DNA of 64,000 nucleotides from Tenodera sinensis (Eukaryota > Arthropoda > Insecta > Mantodea > Mantidae). The notes beneath the pieces are model-generated. The model did no database searches and had not been told where the DNA came from. It saw only the letters and a list, made by a program, of their open reading frames with translations. Shown here one piece after another: positions 1 through 11,150 of this stretch. The stretch is from positions 212,102,531-212,166,530 of the forward strand of contig CM060962.1 in NCBI GenBank assembly GCA_030765045.1, given 5' to 3'. How positions within the stretch are numbered: position 1 is the stretch's first letter; each line of letters begins with the position of its first letter. Made by a program: the position numbers and the translations under genes.

Positions 1-1720
1 AAACAGCTTAAATTTTTTTAAACATGGTAAAGCTAAGAAATGTGATCTACTGTTTCCAAACCGTTAATAGATGCGGATATATTTTTATTCTAACTTAAAA
101 ATATTTAGGTAGAATGCCGCTGGTTTCTTCACCTTCAAGCATTTCTCTCTTTTATTTCAACAGATTGCTTCATCTTTCTGTGAATAATTAAGATTTATTT
201 CTGCGGGTCTGAAATTGTAAATGTTTTACTATACCTTTCGCTGGATTGAGACCTTTAGCACCATAATCTTAATATTCATGTTTCTAATGTGTAATGTTCT
301 CTTGTTTTCTTACTTCATTGCCATACTGCAACTTTCGAAGAGTTTTAACATTTACTTGGAAACTTTCACCTGTTGAGAAGCGCTTCCAATGCTTACTATA
401 GATCTGAAGAAGGAAATTATCTTAGAACTGTGTATTTGGCTTTACCTGCCATTGGAGGGTAATCAGGGAAAGAAAAGTGTTATGAGAAGAAAGAAATTTA
501 TTTATTTATTTATTTATCGTCTTTAAATTGGCTGCGCACCGACAGGGACACATGACTGACAAGGTCACAGATAAACCTAAAATAGCCTTGCACATCCAGC
601 GCTGAAGATTACAGTGACGAGAGCTGACTTGCAGGAGAAAGCATTTGCGCGGAAAATGAGCAAATAATTCTTAAACTATTAAACTTGTCATAATTCTAAG
701 AGTGCCTACAGAAAGCTAAGATTCTTCTTTCTTCTCAGAACCACACACTCTAAATAAATAAAGGTGTTTTAAGTAATACATTTTAACACGAATGAAGCGT
801 GAAACAGTTCGGCATCTCCATGTTAATAATTAGACTTCTCTCTGCCTCTGGGAAATTGGAAATTTTTATTTTACATTTGACTGGAAGTGAGATTTTTAAC
901 AATTGCAGTTTGCAATTCATTCATGTGTTATGGACGAGACATACACAAGAACCTTGTGTTTTGCATTGCTATTTTGACTTCAAGATTGTTTAGCATAGCT
1001 GCAACTTGTGGAAAAGAAGGAACACTTTCTTGCAAATGTTTGCCTTTTGAGCATGTCCTTGTTTGTGTACTATAGACCTGAAGAATTTTATTGTTAGAGC
1101 AGAATGTTTGTTATTTGGCTCGCTACGCTGTTATGAGAAGAAAATAATGAATTTAGTTGTGCAAACATTCTGGGTGCTTAATTGTGTGGAATTGACAATG
1201 TTTTATCTTTGCTAAGAAATTCTCCTTATTGACTCGCAGCATTATTATGCATTTTGCCACTTTCTTCTTTTCTTGATTATTTCCTTAAGTAGTGATATTC
1301 ACACTTTCGTTATATAAAATAAACTACGTACCTGAAGGAGCGAAGTGAAGAGATGCTGGAAGTTAACGTTACACACACACGCACACATTTACACATTCAC
1401 AAGATTGAGAAAACCAAAGGTATGGAATAGTTCTAGCTAAAATGTCTTGGTTTACACTAGACATGATCAATACGTAATGAGAAACGGCTGACTGCAATGC
1501 TAAACAGGATAACGCTTCTGAGAGAAACGAAGCGAATGTTGCGGCAAATTGCGCAACAGGATGTGAACCGTGAATGTCGAGAAAATTGGTGCGCTGCTGA
1601 CATCCGGTTTCATGCCAAACCTTTGACTCTGCTGGAGGAACAGAGCAGTTAGCAGAACTTTGTAATTGTGAAAACATATTTGCAGGTCATCAGCACCATC
1701 AGCACATTACAGCATATATT
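1..1720. other. unassigned AT-rich DNA with a diverged direct duplication
   Basis: No gene is recognised. About 120-500 and about 790-1150 look like old direct duplicates roughly 670 bp apart. Both contain, in order, a TATAGA(T/C)CTGAAGAA block, a TATTTGGCT block and TTATGAGAAGAAA. The small open frames here, including the one on the minus strand at 1369-1677, match nothing I know and have no start or splice context I can support. Confidence 0.4.
479..741. mobile_element. possible fold-back (MITE-like) insertion
   Basis: Imperfect inverted repeats flank about 230 bp. GAGAAGAAAGAA at 484-495 is the exact reverse complement of TTCTTTCTTCTC at 725-736, and the pairing extends to 16 of 17 positions (479-495 with 725-741). 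A (TTTA)n run follows the left arm. The insert interrupts the left unit of the diverged duplication. No convincing target-site duplication is seen, so this could be chance in purine-rich DNA. Confidence 0.3.
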
Positions 1721-1721
1721 T

Positions 1722-2277
1722 CTCCTTTTTACTTACCCTACTGGCAAGTAGAGAAAGTATTGTATTCCACCACAAAAATTCGATGTCAAGATTTTACCGG
1801 AAACATATGTTCTAAGGCCTGCTGGATCCAAAAAAGCATTTTTAGAAAAAGGTCCATGTGTGTGTGTCTGTGTGTGTGTGTTGTGTGTCTGTGTTTCCGC
1901 CAGTCTGTGGACAGCATTACTCAAGAACGAAAATTTGGTTAAAACATGAGTTGGTATTCAAGGTTAATGTCCTTCAAGGATGCGACACGAAGATTTTGAA
2001 GGAAATAGTCCCACCCTAAACTACACTTTACATGGAAAGTTTTTCGATAATTTTGATTTTGATTTCATTGAAAATGGCTCTAACGATTTTTATTAAAATG
2101 CCATATGTTGGAGATATTTTTATGACAAATCAAATGTATATATTGAATTTTCTGGCTATAGCCCCTGTAGTCTTATTTATTCTGGATGTCTTTTGCATAA
2201 CTCGTAAACCGTAAGAGATAGACAAAATCTTAACATACAAAAAATGTAAATCTTGCTAAAACACACAATTTATGTCC

Positions 2278-2313
<36 letters not shown>

Positions 2314-2467
2314 TGAACCATTTTGGAGGCATTTCAGGTTATTTAAGTGTTTTGGAATACAAATGCAAACTAGTTATTCATTTTACTATATCTTAGCCCT
2401 GCAAAGAGAATGGAATCTCAAAGCTTTAAAAGTTTTGACTATCGCTCAAAGCCTACTGTATTCTCAC
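1722..2467 (-). mobile_element. family A (HINE-like) copy, cut by a hAT
   Basis: This is a reverse-oriented copy of the dominant repeat family. It opens with a decayed terminal hairpin (TACCCTACT, then AGTAGAGAAAGT at about 1735-1756). Next come a (GT)n/(GTCT)n block at 1857-1903, the conserved phrase ending in CAGCATTACTCAAGAACG, and an internal T30 run at 2280-2309. The copy stops at 2467, where a hAT begins, and the remaining end is not recognisable beyond 3404. Strand convention for the whole family: '+' means the end starting TCTGATGTGTTGC is at the left. Confidence 0.8.
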
Positions 2468-3403
2468 CAGGGTTGCCAACATTTAAAAGTAAAATTATCG
2501 TACCAGCCACTCAAAATTATAGATTTGGATTCAAAATTATCGTACCTCATAAAGCAAACGCTACAACTATAAAAATATTACTTATGAAAATATAAGAGTA
2601 ATGATGTTTATTATATCCACTTACAAGATTGATGACCTCAACAAATATTACAACTTTAGCACTTATGTTTCTCGCACTATTCAACTGATAGTTCATCTTC
2701 CTCAACTGTTGTAGCATTATACAAATTTGTTGTTGAGATAAACCTTAACATCTTCTCGGTGACTTGTAGATTTTAAAATCTACCACGTTCTTTCATAAGC
2801 TGAGACGACCAAATGAGTTCATTTACCGTATCTAGTGCCAATCTGTTTCTAACTTTGGTTTTTATTAAACCCAGTTAACAAAAAACAAAAACAAAAAAAA
2901 ACTCACAAGAAGTGCTTCTGTAGTGCAAGGAAACCTCTGATAATGCAAAGGCTGCTAGTTCTTTGAAATCAGTATTTCCACCAAGGGGACATGTGTTTAA
3001 CAGGAACTGCCAGGTTCAGGCATGTTCTTTATTTCACACAGAATAGCACGTATTTCGAGTTTTCTACATTGATCATCAATTTTCTGAACAGTGCCTTCTT
3101 CATTGAGATTATCAGACCCGGGCACACTGGCAATAAGAGGATAAAGGGTAGCAGGCTTAGTAGGGTTGGAAATGGTTGCTATGGGGTGGAGACAGACAAT
3201 GAGGACAAAAGTGGTGTCGTTATTTGTAATTAGTTTCACTTCGCTGGAGTGACAAACCAGTGAAAATGATATTTCGCCGATATCGAACTATCATACATTC
3301 AAATTATGGTACACCCCCATAATTATCGTACGAGTTGGCAACCATCGTACAAACATTAAAATTATCGTATCCCCCATAATTATCGTACGAGTTGGCAACC
3401 CTG
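2468..3403 (-). mobile_element. hAT transposon remnant with TIRs and 8-bp TSD
   Basis: The terminal inverted repeats are CAGGGTTGCCAAC at 2468-2480 and its exact complement GTTGGCAACCCTG at 3391-3403. The flanks are ATTCTCAC (2460-2467) and ATTCCCAC (3404-3411), an 8-bp target duplication with one difference, as expected for hAT. The right end carries a 57-bp direct duplication of its subterminal CCCCCATAATTATCGTACG block (3314 and 3371). The 936-bp element lies inside a family A copy, so it is younger than that copy. Confidence 0.88.
2677..2980 (-). pseudogene. hAT transposase C-terminal (dimerisation) region, broken
   Basis: The minus strand of the hAT reads as the C-terminal dimerisation region of a hAT transposase in two blocks. 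The first contains DFKELAAFALSEVSLHYRST, matching the usual 'F..L..LA...LS.P.S.A..ER.FS' stretch. A poly-T/A tract and a frame change then lead to LGLIKTKVRNRLALDTVNEL, which corresponds to the conserved 'K.RNRL....' helix. A short acidic tail (TTVEEDELSVE) ends at a stop at 2677-2679. Stops and the low-complexity insert break the frame. The upstream catalytic part is missing or unrecognisable, so this copy cannot move itself. Confidence 0.7.
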
Positions 3404-3489
3404 ATTCCCACTAAATACATATACAACTATCAATTATTCTCACTAGCCAGAAAACAATTACACTTACACTTACAATATGATAATACTAT

Positions 3490-4410
3490 GTTAGAAAGAA
3501 CAGATTAAGAGAAGTATCTTTTATTACTCTTTGATAACAAACTAACCTGGAGAAATCAGGTAGATTAATTATGTGGAAAAACTACAAAAAGGTTTAAGTT
3601 ATCGAAAAGATTAGTACGCAGTAAATGGAACAGTTCCTGGGAAACATTGAATACAACTTACAATACTTACATCAAGCTGGTAGTAAAATATTGTGGAAAA
3701 GTAGTAATAACATCATCAACATCATCAGCGGCAGCATCCAATAAATGAGCAACCGCGATAGATACACTACAGGCTGCTGCCTCTAAACAAACCTCTCAAT
3801 TTAGAACTTGGAACACAAGATATTTTACAGTATGAAAAACTGATAATATCTCCAGATTGCAATAAATGGATTACTAATTCAAAGACTTTAACTAATTTGA
3901 AAGCATAATTCAAATTCATACAAGAAATCAGTAAATTAGAAAACAAATTAGAATACCAGCATAAAGAGAAAATTTCGTCACTGACATCAATCCTACTGAG
4001 ACTATTACAATTGAGCACCAGTTAAATCTAAAGTATGAACTCAACAAAACAAATGCTAGTCCTGTTATAGCTAAAGCCCTTACATAGGAACTTTAAATCT
4101 AACTTATCCAACTCACGAATGGACACATATACGCACAGATGATCCCTCTCTGATACCAACAATGGGACTGGACCACGTGGTATCTGCCAGTTTTTTTTTA
4201 TTTTATTTTAATATATATAGAAATGTTGGAAGAAATACCAGAAATTTTGATGGACAAATAGCTGTTTTATATAATACTGGAAAATATGCTTTCGTGGCTG
4301 CATCAGTGCAAAAATATAGTTATACTTTCACACTCACAGACTGCTATACAAGCAATAGGAGCACTTCTAACATAAAAAAAATTAAAGAAATCCAAAAGAC
4401 GATTTAAAAA
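3490..4410 (+). pseudogene. non-LTR retrotransposon: RT C-terminus and RNase H, degenerate
   Basis: Conceptual translation with frameshifts gives FDNKLTWRNQV, the 'F D..L.W..H' element after the RT palm. It continues as KTTKRFKLSKRLVRSKWNSS and TLNTTYNTYIKLVVKYCGKV, the thumb pattern of Jockey/R1/I-type elements. About 4115-4300 resembles an RNase H domain: EWTHIRTDDPS (usually W.HIYTDGS), then RNVGRNTRNFDGQIAVL (usually FDGEI.A). The catalytic Asp-Gly-Ser and Glu positions are altered. The 3' end is interrupted by a SINE at 4432. This is a 5'-truncated, inactive LINE. Its exact clade is uncertain. Confidence 0.65.
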
Positions 4411-4431
4411 TTGGTAAACCGGGGGTAAAGT

Positions 4432-4658
4432 CGGTCTGGGTGGCTCAGTTGGTTAGACGCTGGCCTGCGGATCCCAAGGTCGCGGGTTCAAATCCGGCCC
4501 AGGCCGATGGTTTTTAAGTGTGCTTAAAAACGACAGCTCCATGTCAGTAGATTTACTGGCATGTAAAAGAACTCCTGCGGGACAAAATTCCGGCACACCG
4601 GCGACGTGATCCTGGCAATTGACAGCGTCGTTAAACAAGAAAATATTTTTTTTTTTTT
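4432..4658 (+). mobile_element. tRNA-derived SINE with 14-15 bp TSD
   Basis: The head resembles a tRNA gene. Box A is TGGCTCAGTTGGTTAG (4441-4456) and box B is GGTTCAAATCC (4485-4495). A conserved-looking body follows (GTAAAAGAACTCCTGCGGG, CCGGCACACCGGCGACG), with a GTCGTTAAAC 3' end and an A/T-rich tail. The flanks are ACCGGGGGTAAAGT (4418-4431) and ACCGGGGGGGAAAGT (4659-4673), consistent with LINE-mediated integration. The linker after the tRNA head and the non-tRNA body make this a SINE and not a functional tRNA gene. Confidence 0.88.
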
Positions 4659-4673
4659 ACCGGGGGGGAAAGT

Positions 4674-5019
4674 TGTATTATATCTGTTGTATTACATCTC
4701 ATTGTGAGGTGCATGGTAATGAAAAAGCAGATTTTTTTTTGTTTTTTTTTTTTGGCAAAGAAAGGAACCCAAATTAAACAAAAAACTATTATAAAATTTC
4801 CTTAAGAATCAATCAAGCACATTGTAAAAAGCAAAATAGATAACAAATATATAAATAAAATAACATAACAAAGTAAAAATTCCAAGTGGATACAAATCTC
4901 ACAAAATCCTAAAATAATTCCAAAATTATCAAGAAAATTGTAAGTACATTATGTCCCGATAGTAAGTCACAATAATTGGGGTAATTACCTCTGATGTGAG
5001 ACTACCTTTTTGGTTTACC
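4674..5019. other. unassigned AT-rich DNA
   Basis: No coding or repeat signature is recognised apart from a poly-T tract at about 4731-4752, interrupted by one G. Confidence 0.4.
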
Positions 5020-5231
5020 GGAAGAAATACATATCGGTTGGTGAATTCAGTGACATTCTGGTAGGTTGTCACTGTATCAAGTACCCGCCTGGTAAGCGGT
5101 AGGCCTGTGGTTCAAAACCCAGCTATGGCACTGAATTTTTCAGTTCCGATTCTATCTCTTCAACATTGCCCACACATGACTCGTGCGTTTTAAAACACCA
5201 ACCGTACGTTTGAAGGCGTAAATAAATAATT
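5020..5231 (+). mobile_element. possible second tRNA-derived SINE
   Basis: A box B-like GTGGTTCAAAACCC lies near 5109-5122, after a GCCTGGTAAGCGG stretch. The sequence ends in a (TAAA)-type tail at 5219-5231 (GGCGTAAATAAATAAT). Box A is weak and I found no clean target duplication. The body has no match elsewhere in this window, so the family assignment is tentative. Confidence 0.35.
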
Positions 5232-6155
5232 GTTGTAGATTCATATTTTTAATTTACTCTTTTTGTATTAACTTTGACTCTGCTATGTCTTACGATTTTT
5301 TTACTTATTTTTCACACAATATTTTACATACGTTCGTGGAGTCATATGACCCACTTCAATGTTACTTATTGTAAAATCAAACTGCATCAAGTTGTGAAGT
5401 CATGTCTGAATTATTTGTAACCAGTGACACACGTTGTGTACAGAGTTTCTTACCTCCACAGTAGAACGCAAATCGCCTTATGTAACAGGGTGTGGCTATG
5501 ATAACTCGGTAGTTGCAGGAGGCCTGGATTATTTCTGCAGCAGTTGGCAGAAAGTCGCAGTGAACCAAACGTTGGCGCAAATACATGAAGCAAAAACTTC
5601 TCTTCCATAAAAATACACTGGGCTCAACTCCTGGATACAGCACTGCACACAAATATTCTGGATGGGCAGTCTATCATATCTAATGCCACGGGTGATTGTC
5701 AAATTATCGATAAATTCTCGAGGCCCGAAGTGACGGAGGTATTTATCTAAAGAATTTGACTATCATGAGCTGCAGTTATTAAGACTATTCCACGAATTAA
5801 AGGATGATATAACCAAACAAGTGTTATTTAAATACTGTATTGCAATCACTAAACTAGTAAAAGAAACATATGCCAGGCGTATATAGATCAGTGTCCATGG
5901 GCACGGTCCACAAGATTATCATATTCATGCTCTAATTTTTAAGACGTTGGCAGTGTCAGAAGTTGGAGTAGCTGCTCTTAATTCATAATTTCACTAAACA
6001 CATTTCCTTCGTCATCTGGTGATCGACTGTGCAGCAAGTTCTCATTGGACGAAGTAGGAATCTTCCGAAATGAAATGATTCTTCTCCCTGGTGACAACTT
6101 AGTATCATTTGGAACCGGAACTAACGTCATTTATGAAGAATTGTTGAAATTAACA
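5232..6155. other. unassigned DNA
   Basis: I recognise no gene or element here. The 91-codon minus-strand frame at 5377-5652 has no motif I can name. Confidence 0.35.
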
Positions 6156-6159
6156 GTAA

Positions 6160-6470
6160 ACTGGCGGAGGATTCTGTGGTCGTATTGACCTAGTGCCCGT
6201 ACCAGCAGGTTTGTGTGGGTATTCAGTTTGGTATACATGGCTCAGGATCGCTCTCTTACCAAGTCTACGATGTATGGGAGTCCTGAGTGGCTATGGAGGA
6301 TGCATAACGGGAATCTACGCCCGGTAGCGTAGATCATTCTTAGCGCCCTGTTCTGCACAGTCTACAGCCTACGAATGGTGATGGGTGCTGCCGATCCCCA
6401 GGATTCACAGCCATACAGGATCAGGGGCGGAATGATCGCCTGGTAGAGGCGTAGCTTCAGTTGATATATT
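6160..6470 (-). pseudogene. Jockey-like LINE RT C-terminus fragment
   Basis: The minus strand reads KLRLYQAIIPPLILYGCESWG, then ITIRRLQTVQNRALRMIYAT with one stop. After that comes CILHSHSGLPYIVDLV. These are the classic post-catalytic landmarks of Jockey-clade RT: 'LY...I.P...YGC..WG', 'LQ..QN..LR.I' and the 'H.D..LP.I' segment. Only about 100 codons survive and the catalytic YxDD region is absent. It lies on the opposite strand to the RT fragments that follow, so it is a separate insertion. Confidence 0.75.
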
Positions 6471-6669
6471 TGGTCATATAGTAATTACATTGAAGATAGA
6501 TATAATAAGTAAAGTGGTTTATTACCGTGAATTTATATAATGCCTTACGTAACAGTAATACAAGTAACTTGATCACTGCAGAAAATGGGGAATGAAGTCT
6601 CCCAATTCCAAGGCTTAGCGTTTCGTTCTAGAAACGTAGAAGATTACTATCATCTTTTCATCATGGCGG

Positions 6670-7475
6670 AGTTAGAACGTTCTCCTTCATCTGCGTGAAT
6701 ATCAGCAGCAGGACCAGATGGTATTCGGGTACAAATGTTAATACAGCTCTCTCCTGAAGCAAAGGCATTCCTGCTAGAGGTCCATAATCGTGTTTGGGTT
6801 GACAGTATAGTTCCAGAAAATTGACAGGAGGCCACTGTTGTACCCATTTTGAAAGCTGGAAAGGATCGTTACCTTCCCTCCAGCTAGCGTCCCATTTCCC
6901 TCACCAGTTGCGTTTGCAAGGTGATGGAACTCATAGTGAGCGGAAGATTGGTATGGCGGCTATAAATTCATAACGTACCTACTAACATCTAGTGTGATTT
7001 TCAACCACGCCGTGCAACTGAAGACAATCTTTTGTCGATATCGTCGCAGATAATTAACGGATTTATGAAGAACTGTCAAATCGTTGACATATTTTTCGAT
7101 CTCGAGAAGGCTTATGATACGTGCTGGTGAGCAGAGATTCTACGTTCCCTGTATACCTGGAGCATACGTGGAACCCTACCGCTTTTCATTCAGCTTGCCG
7201 CTTTTCTGAGTAAGGGTCAGCTCGGTTTTCTTCGAAGCATTTTGTTCAGGAGGAGAGAGTACCTCGGGGTTCAGTACTAAGAATTACGTTGTTTGCTATA
7301 GTAATTAACTCCATCTGGATATGTGCTCCACCTGAAGTTTCGTCATGCCTATTCGTGGATGACTTCACTGTTTATTGTACTTCTCAGCGCACGGCGTTTT
7401 TGGAACGGCACCTGCAGCAGTGTGTGGACATCCTTCGAGATTGGAGCTCAAAAAACGGCTCTTGTTTCTCTTGAT
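6670..7475 (+). pseudogene. Jockey/R1-type LINE reverse transcriptase, multi-stop
   Basis: The plus strand reads through most RT blocks, with stops and frameshifts. SAAGPDGIRVQML is block 1. ATVVPILKAGKDRYL and RPISLTSCVCKVMELIVSGR are block 2. FFDLEKAYDTCW is the catalytic A box, with its first Asp retained. SCLFVDDFTVYC is the C box, giving VDD in place of the usual Y.DD. The 'G.PQG' B box is frameshifted near 7260. The copy stops soon after the C box and is followed by a second, related copy. Inactive. Confidence 0.8.
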
Positions 7476-7869
7476 AACCAATAGTTTTGTTTAGAACTTT
7501 CTGGAATTCAGCTTTCACCTTTTCGATACCTGGCGTAAGAGGTAACCTATTAACTGCATTAAGCCTTCGATTATGCGTATGCTGTTGGACATTTCCAAAT
7601 CCGATTTTTCCAATTGTTTAATAGCTTTGGGAAACACTGCAAAGTTGTTGGATATGAACTAAAGATTTTCAGATGGTTCATGCGATATCAGAGACTCTGT
7701 AGTTACAATAACAACAGTCGCGTTTTACTACCTCTTGACCTTTCGTCTGCATACACTTGCAAGGCAATGCTTCACTAGTTCGCAGAGTACCACGTTACGT
7801 TGTTTTCGACTCTTGCTTCTAGTGACAATTGTTTGCACATTTGATGGATGTGCTGTGCTTGTAATGTTA
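7476..7869. other. unassigned linker between two LINE copies
   Basis: About 390 bp between the two related RT fragments. The minus strand near 7500-7570 reads NRRLNAVNRLPLTPGIEKVK, which I cannot place. No other signature is seen. Confidence 0.3.
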
Positions 7870-9070
7870 CCCCTCCGGCCCTTAATAATCGCGTTTAGGT
7901 TAACAGTAATCTTCCCGAAAAATAGCGGGAGGCTACCGTCGTACCCATTTTGAAAGTTGGAAAGGACCACCATCTTCCCTCAAGCTACCGTCTAATTTCC
8001 TTCACCAGTTGCGTCTAAAAGATGATGGAACCCATGCTCACTGAATGATTAGTGTGTTGGCTGGAAACTTGCAAGCTTCTGATAAACACCCTGTGTGCTT
8101 TTCGACGACGTCCTTCACCTCTGGACCATCCTGTGTTCATATCGATGCAGATTATGAACGGATTGATGAGAAACTATCAAACCGTTGGCATAGTTATTCG
8201 ATCTCGAGATTTATGGTGTCTGTTAAGTGATACTACATCCCCAACACACCTGGAATATACATGGTCACCGACCACTGTTCATTCAGGAGTTTATGAAGTA
8301 TCGCGTTTTCCGAGTATGAATCGTGTCGGTTTTTTTCTAAGCTTTTTGTGGTAGGCAACGAAGTGCCTCTGGGTCTAATTGTTACAAGCTACGACAGTTA
8401 GTTCCGTCTGGAAATGCAGTCCTTCAGCGATTTCGTCAGACTTGTTCGTAGACGACTTTGCCGTCTACCGTACCTTCTCAGCGCACGCCGTTTTTGGTAC
8501 ACGCGTGCAGCAATCATTAGAGTATCTTCGAGAATGGAGCTCAAAAACGGCTTTGATTTCTCAACTAATAAGTCAAATTGCGCTAATGTCTGGCATCGCA
8601 GTATCGATTGCCACCTTTGCTTCGTTTTGGTCCAAATTTACTTCTATTCACAGACGCGTTTCCAGGGCTTGATCTTTGACAGGAAGCTCAGCTGGTCATT
8701 GCATATAGCACAGCTGAAAGCACGGTTCTCTAAAGTGGCAAATTATGGGGAGTGGACCTAACAGTTTCGCTGTGACTGTATCTCGCAGTGCTCCGATCTA
8801 AACTGGATTATGGGAGTATCACATTTTCTTCGCCATGATCATATGTGCTAACAAGATTAGACACAATCCATTATTGGAGCATTCGCATGTCAATAGGAGC
8901 TTTACCAACTATCCCAGTTTTGAGTCTTTACGCCGAATTGGCAGAACTCCTTTTACAATATCGGCATGAGGCACTATTAGAAAATTATGGTTCAGGGGTT
9001 AAATGTATGCCTACGCACACAGTTTGCTTGATGAGCCATACTTCTAGTAACAAATATTTTCTTAGATAAA
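7870..9070 (+). pseudogene. second copy of the same LINE: RT to C-terminus, degenerate
   Basis: By eye this clearly matches the preceding RT fragment, for example the shared CGTACCCATTTTGAAAG and TTGGAAAGGA blocks near 7940-7965. It begins part-way through block 2. The A box is mutated, but a VDDFAVYR-like C box is readable near 8445-8470. It extends further 3': GLIFDRKLSWSLHIAQLKAR is 'FD..L.W..HI..L', and a stretch near 8845-9000 reads LTRLDTIHYWSIRMSIGAL, then VLSLYAELAELLLQYRHEAL. That last part is the usual 'LD.IH...IR...GA....PV.SLYAE..E.PL..RR' thumb of arthropod LINEs. Multiple stops; inactive. The two same-strand copies may reflect a duplication or two insertions. Confidence 0.75.
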
Positions 9071-9071
9071 A

Positions 9072-9181
9072 CATGCCTACAAGCCTGCCTGCCTTCCCGC
9101 CTGCTCACTTACCCACTGCCCGCCTACCTGCCTGCCTGCCCGTCTGCCCGTATGCCCACTGCCCATCTGCCTGCCTGCCTT
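9072..9181 (+). repeat. imperfect (CCTG)n-type simple repeat
   Basis: C-rich run of CCTGCCTG, CCCGCCTG and CCCATCTG variants directly after the LINE fragment. Impure and probably old. Confidence 0.8.
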
Positions 9182-9199
9182 CTTAGTGTATCCAGCTAT

Positions 9200-10455
9200 A
9201 TGCTGAAAACACGAGTTCGACTATGCATTTCTTCTCCGTACAGATGCCGGATATATCGCTTGATGCTTGTAGTATATTCCAGCTGCTAGAGTACATATTA
9301 TATGAGTAGTCCGGATGTACTGTAGTTCCATTTCAGAGGTTCCAGGTATTGAAGATTTAATTTTGGTTCTTTGAAGATTTGAAGAAGTGCACTTTATGAG
9401 GATATGTTTGAGCTGTTCTTCTTGACTGTTGCCCCAATGGCAAATATTAGAATTAGTAAGGTTAAAGCGGAATAGGTATGTGTGGGTGACTATGCGGCCC
9501 GTTCTTGATCGTGCCGGAAAAGTTTGTACAAATCGGGGTATATTTATGTACAGTAGTAAGTATAGTGTATAGTTTCAAGCAATTTACTTTTTTGCAGATG
9601 AAAGCTATGTTTTGAACCATGTATTTGTAATATGGGAAGTAATTGTGGAATATGCGCTATTTAAAAACGATGTTGCGGCGATTTAGGCTGTAAAGGGGGT
9701 GCCTGTTTGGCAATATTATCAACTATTTCATTTCCGGTTGTGCCACAGTGACCTGGTATACACTGGAAAATTATTTATTTTTGTAGATGTATGAGTTTAC
9801 TTAAATATTGTTAAATTGAGTGGATTAAGCTGGCATAGGAGTATGATGTATACTTCATAAAATTTCGGATATCTGCCATGGAGCCCGTAAATATACATAT
9901 ACGTAAATTACATATGGATATTGATATGGATATTGATATAAGGGCTGCATTTACAGCCAAAAATTCAGTTTCAAGACTGGAGGATGATGTACACGATATA
10001 TAATATTTATCTTCATATTCTGGAATGTAATAAGCGGTACCACATAAGTCTTCAGTGTTCATGTTTATTATTTATTACCATCTAGCTCTAAGAAGCTGTC
10101 TTATTGGGTCTTTTTGTGTAATTTCCTGGAATAGTTATAACAGCATGTGGTCTTTTCCAACTCCAAGGTGGAATTTCGTTGGCAACATCTTTTTCTATCA
10201 AATTTTATGTCTGTCATGGTTGATGGGATGTCTTCCGTGTTTATTCTATAAAACATGTTAAATTTAGTGGCTGTGACACTATAAACGATCCATGATCTGA
10301 ATGTATTTGGAGCCTAAGATGTAGTTTGCAACTTTTCCCATGTATATATGTATAGGCATATGTATAATAGGTGGCACGTTACATTTAATTTCTATTGCAG
10401 CTGTTGGAGTGACTTTTGGGACACCCAAACATAGTTTTAGAGCATATATGCTACC
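9200..10455 (-). pseudogene. LINE fragment with RNase H domain, minus strand
   Basis: Read from right to left, LCLGVPKVTPTAAIEIKC (about 10440-10380) is the 'LR..LGV...TPT.AL..E.' thumb. At about 10062-9811 a readable frame contains LETEFLAVNAAL, the RNase H 'E..A...AL' helix with its Glu, and RICIFTGSMADI, where the usual TDS is TGS. FQCIPGHCGTTGNEIVDNIA follows (about 9755-9690), the 'W.PGH.G..GNE..D..A' signature with His and the final Asp present. Next comes the Cys/His tail SNICHWGNSQEEQLKHILIK. The loss of the TDS Asp and several stops indicate a dead copy. Confidence 0.78.
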
Positions 10456-11150
10456 TAAAGCACAGAAGGTAGCACAGAAGGTATGTTAATGTCTGGGTGA
10501 AAAAATACACTTTAAATGCTTATAACAGTTATAATGCTTTACCGCTTAAAATGACAAGAAAGGCACTGATCTATTCTTGAATAAAGCTAATTAACTGTCG
10601 ATTCGATTTACCCTGATCCACAATGATATCTGGGAAACTATTGATTTACTATCACCCAGGAAAGAAGGTATTTTGCTTAATATACGGGATCTTTAAATAA
10701 TAAGTAATACCTATTTCCTGTTGAATCAAGGTGCATGCTTCATTATTATTAATCATTTGCTTCCATGCAAAATTTAATAAAGTAACGTTATTTATTCTCT
10801 GAAGAGGAACGGTAGTTAATCTGATTTGTTTGGTGACTAAGTCAACGGTCAATCTAACATCTCGAGTTTTTCTAATCTGATTTCACCTTTGCATCATTTC
10901 CAACATAAGACTTGAGAAAGAACGTGTTAAAGTTGTCACACTACTGCTGAACGTGACATCTGGGAGACATCTTATATTTATGTTACTCCAGAATTAATGT
11001 TTGTTGGTTTTTCAATATTCTAAGCTTTTTAGTCTATTAAAACATCATTAAGCATTATTTTGGTCCATGGCAGGCTTAGCAATAATAACAGTAATTAACA
11101 AAAACCAGGTATTTTCAGATTCAGCAACGTATGCTGATTATAAAATATGT
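10456..11150. other. unassigned DNA
   Basis: Nothing is recognised apart from a small direct duplication of AGCACAGAAGGT at about 10460-10483. Confidence 0.35.

Noticed and set aside
1369..1677. 102-codon minus-strand frame as a host exon
   Set aside because: Ends in a (CA)n-derived Cys/Val tail and shows no domain or splice signal I can defend.
4432..4510. A functional tRNA gene
   Set aside because: Box A and box B are present, but the sequence continues into a SINE body, ends in an A/T tail and has a TSD.
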